Notes under the pieces: generated by a model
What the model saw: only the letters and a program-made list of their open reading frames with translations
Told to the model about the DNA's origin: nothing
The model's database searches: none
Assembly (NCBI GenBank): GCA_038521345.1
Contig: JBCBKU010000007.1
Location: 56,808 to 120,807, forward strand
Direction: 5' to 3'
DNA: 64,000 nucleotides
DNA from: JBCBKU01 sp038521345
Lineage (GTDB): Bacteria; Pseudomonadota; Alphaproteobacteria; Rhodobacterales; Rhodobacteraceae
Translations under genes and position numbers: made by a program
Part shown: piece by piece, positions 60,725-64,000 of the stretch
Layout of the letters: each line of letters opens with the position of its first letter
How positions within the stretch are numbered: position 1 is the stretch's first letter

Positions 60725-61501
60725 ATGTCGCGCACGGCTATCATCACAGGCTCCACAAGCGGAATCGGTCTCGGCATCGCCGAGGCCTATGTCCGCGAAG
60801 GTTTCAACGTCATGCTGAATGGCTTTGGCCCACAAGACGAGATCGAGGCCACGCGCGCCCGTCTCGATACCTCCGGATCGGGCGCGGTCGCTTATCACGG
60901 CGCAGATATGACGAAACCCGAGGAAATCGCCGATCTGATCGACCGGACAGATGCGCAACTCGGCCCTGTCGACATCCTCGTGAACAATGCCGGTATTCAG
61001 CATGTTGCACCGGTCGAGGAGTTTCCGGTCGAGAAGTGGGACGCGATCATCGCCATCAACATGACCAGCGCATTCCACACTATCCGCCACGCATTGCCGG
61101 GCATGAAGAGCCGGAAATGGGGCCGGATCATAAACGTGGCATCGGCACATGCTCTTGTCGCGTCGCCCTACAAGTCGGCCTATGTGACGGCCAAGCACGG
61201 CATTCTCGGTCTGACCAAAACCATTGCGCTGGAAGCCGCGGAGTTTGGAGTGACCGTGAACGCGGTCTGCCCCGGCTACGTGCTGACCCCGCTTGTCGAG
61301 AAGCAGATCCCCGACACAGCCAAGGCCCGCGGCATCAGCGAAGACGAGGTCAAGCGCGACGTGCTGCTCGCCGCGCAGGCCACGAAGGAATTCGTGACGG
61401 TAGAGCAGCTGGGCGCCCTTTGCGTCTTTCTCGCCTCCGAAGGGGCCGCACAAATGACGGGCACAGCCTTGCCTGTCGATGGCGGCTGGACCGCGCACTA
61501 G
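60725..61501 (+). CDS. bdhA: 3-hydroxybutyrate dehydrogenase
   Basis: 258 residues from ATG 60725 (AAGGACG upstream). SDR motifs: TGSTSGIGLGIAEAY (about 8-22), VNNAGIQHVAP (about 88-98), catalytic Ser in NVASAHALVASPYKSAY, and Tyr/Lys in YVTAKHG. The IQHVAPVEEFP and AHALVASPYKSAY segments are characteristic of D-3-hydroxybutyrate dehydrogenases, which oxidise the PHB monomer to acetoacetate with NAD. The gene is followed after 15 bases by a patatin-like gene, a pairing that fits PHB mobilisation. Confidence 0.93.
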   Translation: MSRTAIITGSTSGIGLGIAEAYVREGFNVMLNGFGPQDEIEATRARLDTSGSGAVAYHGADMTKPEEIADLIDRTDAQLGPVDILVNNAGIQHVAPVEEFPVEKWDAIIAINMTSAFHTIRHALPGMKSRKWGRIINVASAHALVASPYKSAYVTAKHGILGLTKTIALEAAEFGVTVNAVCPGYVLTPLVEKQIPDTAKARGISEDEVKRDVLLAAQATKEFVTVEQLGALCVFLASEGAAQMTGTALPVDGGWTAH

Positions 61502-61516
61502 AAGGGAGCCCGACCA

Positions 61517-62617
61517 ATGGCCAAGAACAAGGGGCGCCAGCGCCGCCACACGAAATCGATCAACCTTGCCTTGCAGGGCGGAGGCTCACACGGCGCATTC
61601 ACCTGGGGCGTTCTCGACCGCATGTTCGAGGAAGACAGGCTCTGGATCGAAGCCATCTCGGGCACCTCGGCCGGCGCCATGAACGCGGTCGTCGCCGCCT
61701 GCGGTATGTATGATGACGGCGCCAACGGCGCCCGCGAAGCGCTCGAGCGGTTCTGGCGCGCTGTCTCGGTGGCGGGGCAAAGCAGCCCGATCAAGCGCAC
61801 GCCACTCGATATGCTCATGGGCAACTGGACGATGGACCTGAGCCCCGGCTACCTCATGATGGACATCATGAGCCGGGTCGCGTCACCCTATGACCTCAAC
61901 CCGGCGAACCTGAACCCGCTTCGCGACGTGGTCGCCGAGCAGGTCGACTTCGCCAAGGTTGCGGGCGAGACGGATATGGGGGTCTTCATCTCGGCCACCA
62001 ACGTCGAAACGGGTCGAGCGAGGGTGTTCCACCGCCACCAGATCACCCTTGACGTGGTCATGGCCTCGGCCTGCCTGCCCAACATGTTCAAAGCGGTTGA
62101 GATCGACGGGACGCCTTATTGGGACGGCGGCTACATGGGCAATCCGGTTCTGTTCCCATTCATCGACCACTCGCCCAGCCCGGACATCCTGATCATCCAG
62201 ATCAACCCCCTGACGCGTCCCGGAACGCCCCGGTCTGCGCGCGATATCCAGAACCGAATCAACGAGATCACCTTCAATGCCTCCCTTCTGCGGGATCTGC
62301 GGATGATCCACCTCGTCGATCGTCTGCTCGAGGACGGTGCGCTTTCCGAAGAAGACTACCGTACGGTCTACCTGCACATGATCGACGATGCCTGCGAAGA
62401 GATGATCAACTTCGGCGCTTCGTCAAAGCTGAACTCCGAATGGGCCTTCCTGACCCACTTGCGGGATATTGGCCGGGCCGCGGCCGATCGCTGGCTCAAC
62501 CTGCATTTCGACGACATCGAGCGGAAATCGACGCTCGAACTGAAATCTCTCTTCGACGATTTCGGCGCGCCTGCGTCGGAAAACGTTCTTGCCCTTTCCA
62601 AACACAGGAAAGCCTGA
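61517..62617 (+). CDS. Patatin-like phospholipase, possible intracellular PHB depolymerase
   Basis: 366 residues. Patatin catalytic features: the Gly-rich oxyanion loop LALQGGGSHGAFTWG (about 17-31), nucleophile Ser in GTSAGAM (about 50) and the catalytic Asp in WDGGYMGNP (about 202). The C-terminal part (about 240-360) matches the DUF3734-type extension. Patatin-domain proteins are esterases; some with this architecture degrade intracellular PHB granules. AGGGAG precedes the ATG, and the bdhA pairing supports that role. Confidence 0.88.
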   Translation: MAKNKGRQRRHTKSINLALQGGGSHGAFTWGVLDRMFEEDRLWIEAISGTSAGAMNAVVAACGMYDDGANGAREALERFWRAVSVAGQSSPIKRTPLDMLMGNWTMDLSPGYLMMDIMSRVASPYDLNPANLNPLRDVVAEQVDFAKVAGETDMGVFISATNVETGRARVFHRHQITLDVVMASACLPNMFKAVEIDGTPYWDGGYMGNPVLFPFIDHSPSPDILIIQINPLTRPGTPRSARDIQNRINEITFNASLLRDLRMIHLVDRLLEDGALSEEDYRTVYLHMIDDACEEMINFGASSKLNSEWAFLTHLRDIGRAAADRWLNLHFDDIERKSTLELKSLFDDFGAPASENVLALSKHRKA

Positions 62618-62660
62618 CGCCCCCCTCCTTTTCCCTCTCCATCGACAAAGAACCACGCCC

Positions 62661-62768
62661 ATGACCAACCGTCTCAACGCGGGCGCGCCCGCTAAGCTGT
62701 TCTTCGGCGTTGTCGGACCATTTTCTGAAAACGGCGGCGTGCCACAGGGCGCCGCGCACAACCACTGA
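62661..62768 (+). CDS. Candidate 35-residue ORF (uncertain)
   Basis: ATG 62661 opens a 35-codon frame to TGA 62766-62768, encoding a small protein with KLFFGVVGPFSENGG in the middle. The upstream AAAGA is a weak ribosome site. It lies in the 163-base gap between the patatin and MFS genes. Nothing in it matches a family I know; it may be chance. Confidence 0.2.
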   Translation: MTNRLNAGAPAKLFFGVVGPFSENGGVPQGAAHNH

Positions 62769-62780
62769 GGCCAGCCGACC

Positions 62781-63998
62781 ATGCAGAACCTTGCTGCCGA
62801 AATGACCGGCCTTGCGCCTGAACTGGCAAGAAAGGCCCCCGAGGACCGCCGCGATGTCGTGCGCAGATCAACCTTCATCGCGATCATCGCGTTCCTGACA
62901 CTGATCGACCTCTTCGGCTCCCAAGCGCTGTTGCCGACGCTTGTCGAGGTCTACGACGTCACGCCCGCGGCCATGGGTTTTGCTGTCAACGCTTCGGCCA
63001 TCGGCATGGCGGCCGCGAGCCTTGTCGTCGCGATCCTTGCGCGTCACATCAACCGAAAGCGCTGGATCTGGATCTGTCTTGCGCTTCTGGCCATTCCGAC
63101 CAGCCTGCTTGCACATACCGAGGACCTGACGACCTTCACTCTTCTACGGGTGGCGCAGGGCGTGTTCATGTCCGCGGCCTTTACCCTGACGCTGACATAT
63201 CTTTCCGAGGAATGTACGCTCACGGCGCTTGGCGGCGCCATGGCGGCGTACATCACGGGCAACGTCGCCTCGAACCTGTTCGGGCGGCTTCTTGCCTCCG
63301 GGATCGCCGACAACCTCGGGCTGGCGGAAAGCTTCTACGGTTTCGCGATCCTGAACCTTGTCGGGGCCGCGCTTGCCTTCGCCTATTTCGGTCGCAAAGA
63401 TGCCCGGCGCCCCGTCGTGGACACCCGTGTCCGGGTTCTTCAGGCTTGGTCACAACATCTGACGAACCCCAGGCTCGGGCCGACGTTCGCCATCGGGTTC
63501 ATCCTGCTCTTCGCGTTCGTGGCCACGTTCACCTACGCCAATTTCGTTCTGGCGTCCGAGGTTTTTTCTCTGCCCCAGGCGACCATCGGACTGGTCTACT
63601 TCGTCTTTGCGCCGGCGATCTTCACGACTCCGCTCGCCGCGGGTTCTGTCGTACGCTACGGGGCGCGGGCCTCGTTTCTCGGGGCGATCGCCGTGTCGCT
63701 CGTCGGTCTGGCGCTTCTGCTGTCACAGGTCCTTGTGGCGTTCCTTACCGGTCTGGCCCTTGTCGGCGCAGGGCTTTTCTTCGCGCAATCGGTGGCGACG
63801 GGCTATGTCGGACGCACGGCAATGCATGACCATGCCGCCGCGAACGGATTGTACCTGACAAGCTATTACCTCGGCGGCATTGTGGGCGCCTTTATGATCG
63901 GACAGCTCTTTGAAATGTCGGGGTGGCGGGCCGCGGTCGTGGCGTTGATTGTCCTGACGGCAGTCGCCGGGGCCCTTGGCCGCACAATGACCCGGTAA
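62781..63998 (+). CDS. Major facilitator superfamily transporter
   Basis: 405 residues with 12 predicted membrane segments; it is complete, its TAA ending 2 bases before the window edge. The first loop between segments 2 and 3 holds a variant of the MFS motif (AILARHINRKRWIW, about 77-90). The pattern resembles the drug/multidrug or YnfM-like sugar-efflux subfamily. Substrate unknown. Confidence 0.9.
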   Translation: MQNLAAEMTGLAPELARKAPEDRRDVVRRSTFIAIIAFLTLIDLFGSQALLPTLVEVYDVTPAAMGFAVNASAIGMAAASLVVAILARHINRKRWIWICLALLAIPTSLLAHTEDLTTFTLLRVAQGVFMSAAFTLTLTYLSEECTLTALGGAMAAYITGNVASNLFGRLLASGIADNLGLAESFYGFAILNLVGAALAFAYFGRKDARRPVVDTRVRVLQAWSQHLTNPRLGPTFAIGFILLFAFVATFTYANFVLASEVFSLPQATIGLVYFVFAPAIFTTPLAAGSVVRYGARASFLGAIAVSLVGLALLLSQVLVAFLTGLALVGAGLFFAQSVATGYVGRTAMHDHAAANGLYLTSYYLGGIVGAFMIGQLFEMSGWRAAVVALIVLTAVAGALGRTMTR

Positions 63999-64000
63999 CG

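Noticed and set aside
1..64000. Transposases, phage genes, tRNA/rRNA genes, CRISPR arrays
   Set aside because: No DDE-type transposase, integrase, cloverleaf-like gene or repeat-spacer array was seen; the gene content is metabolic and base composition looks even throughout.

Overview
The window is a GC-rich (about 60-65% by eye), densely packed stretch of an alphaproteobacterial chromosome, most likely a marine Rhodobacteraceae (Roseobacter-group) bacterium. The evidence is codon use, many 4-base ATGA/TGATG gene overlaps, abundant ABC and TRAP importers, a DUF1127 gene, an opgC-opgG-opgH set, and bdhA next to a patatin gene. I saw no rRNA, tRNA, CRISPR array, insertion sequence or phage gene. 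The window opens in the last 42 codons of an unrecognised gene.

Region A (282-9633, + strand) is a ten-gene operon: an altronate-dehydratase-family enzyme, three Gfo/Idh/MocA oxidoreductases, a shikimate-dehydrogenase-like protein, a PhyH-type dioxygenase, a beta-hydroxyacid dehydrogenase with a sulfolactaldehyde-reductase-like GRT motif, an SDR, and two exporter-type membrane proteins (EamA, LysE). The substrate is unknown. An aminotransferase follows (9782-10951). Next come three periplasmic metal-handling proteins with no permease (11090-13055): DUF4198, a small NikL-like protein, and a ZnuA-like protein lacking two of the usual metal ligands.

Region B (13057-32401) looks like a catabolic regulon for an unidentified substrate. 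A perfect 20-bp palindrome (14111-14130) sits between a leftward SnoaL-like gene and a long rightward series: sugar-type ABC importer (ATPase, binding protein, two permeases), four more SnoaL/NTF2-fold proteins, a GMC oxidoreductase, a methyltransferase, a histidinol-dehydrogenase-family alcohol dehydrogenase, a LacI regulator, a flavin split-barrel protein, a DUF2268-like protein with a broken protease motif, a bicupin, a dipeptidase-family hydrolase, a MetE-like zinc methyltransferase and an alpha/beta hydrolase. This is the best candidate for an undescribed system.

Region C (32811-45972) is inositol catabolism: a LacI regulator, a leftward operon of two Gfo/Idh/MocA dehydrogenases flanking an iolE-like gene, and a rightward iolD-iolC-iolB-class II aldolase operon. 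TTGCAACCGGTTGCAA lies between the two operons, with a near copy upstream of the LacI gene. A convergent sugar ABC importer follows, with no ATPase gene but with a cytoplasmic phosphodiester-glycosidase-domain protein.

Region D (46285-50759) is a TAXI-TRAP importer plus a CaiB/BaiF CoA-transferase, suggesting uptake and CoA activation of an organic acid. Region E (50955-55594) makes osmoregulated periplasmic glucans. Region F holds YHS, rhodanese and esterase genes, then a leftward four-gene membrane operon whose centre is a haem-type membrane domain fused to a Rieske domain (57664-60126), a 598-bp stretch with no recognisable gene, bdhA with a patatin-like gene (polyhydroxybutyrate use), and an MFS transporter ending 2 bases before the window edge. 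Functions rest on motifs read by eye; substrates of regions A, B and D are not determined.
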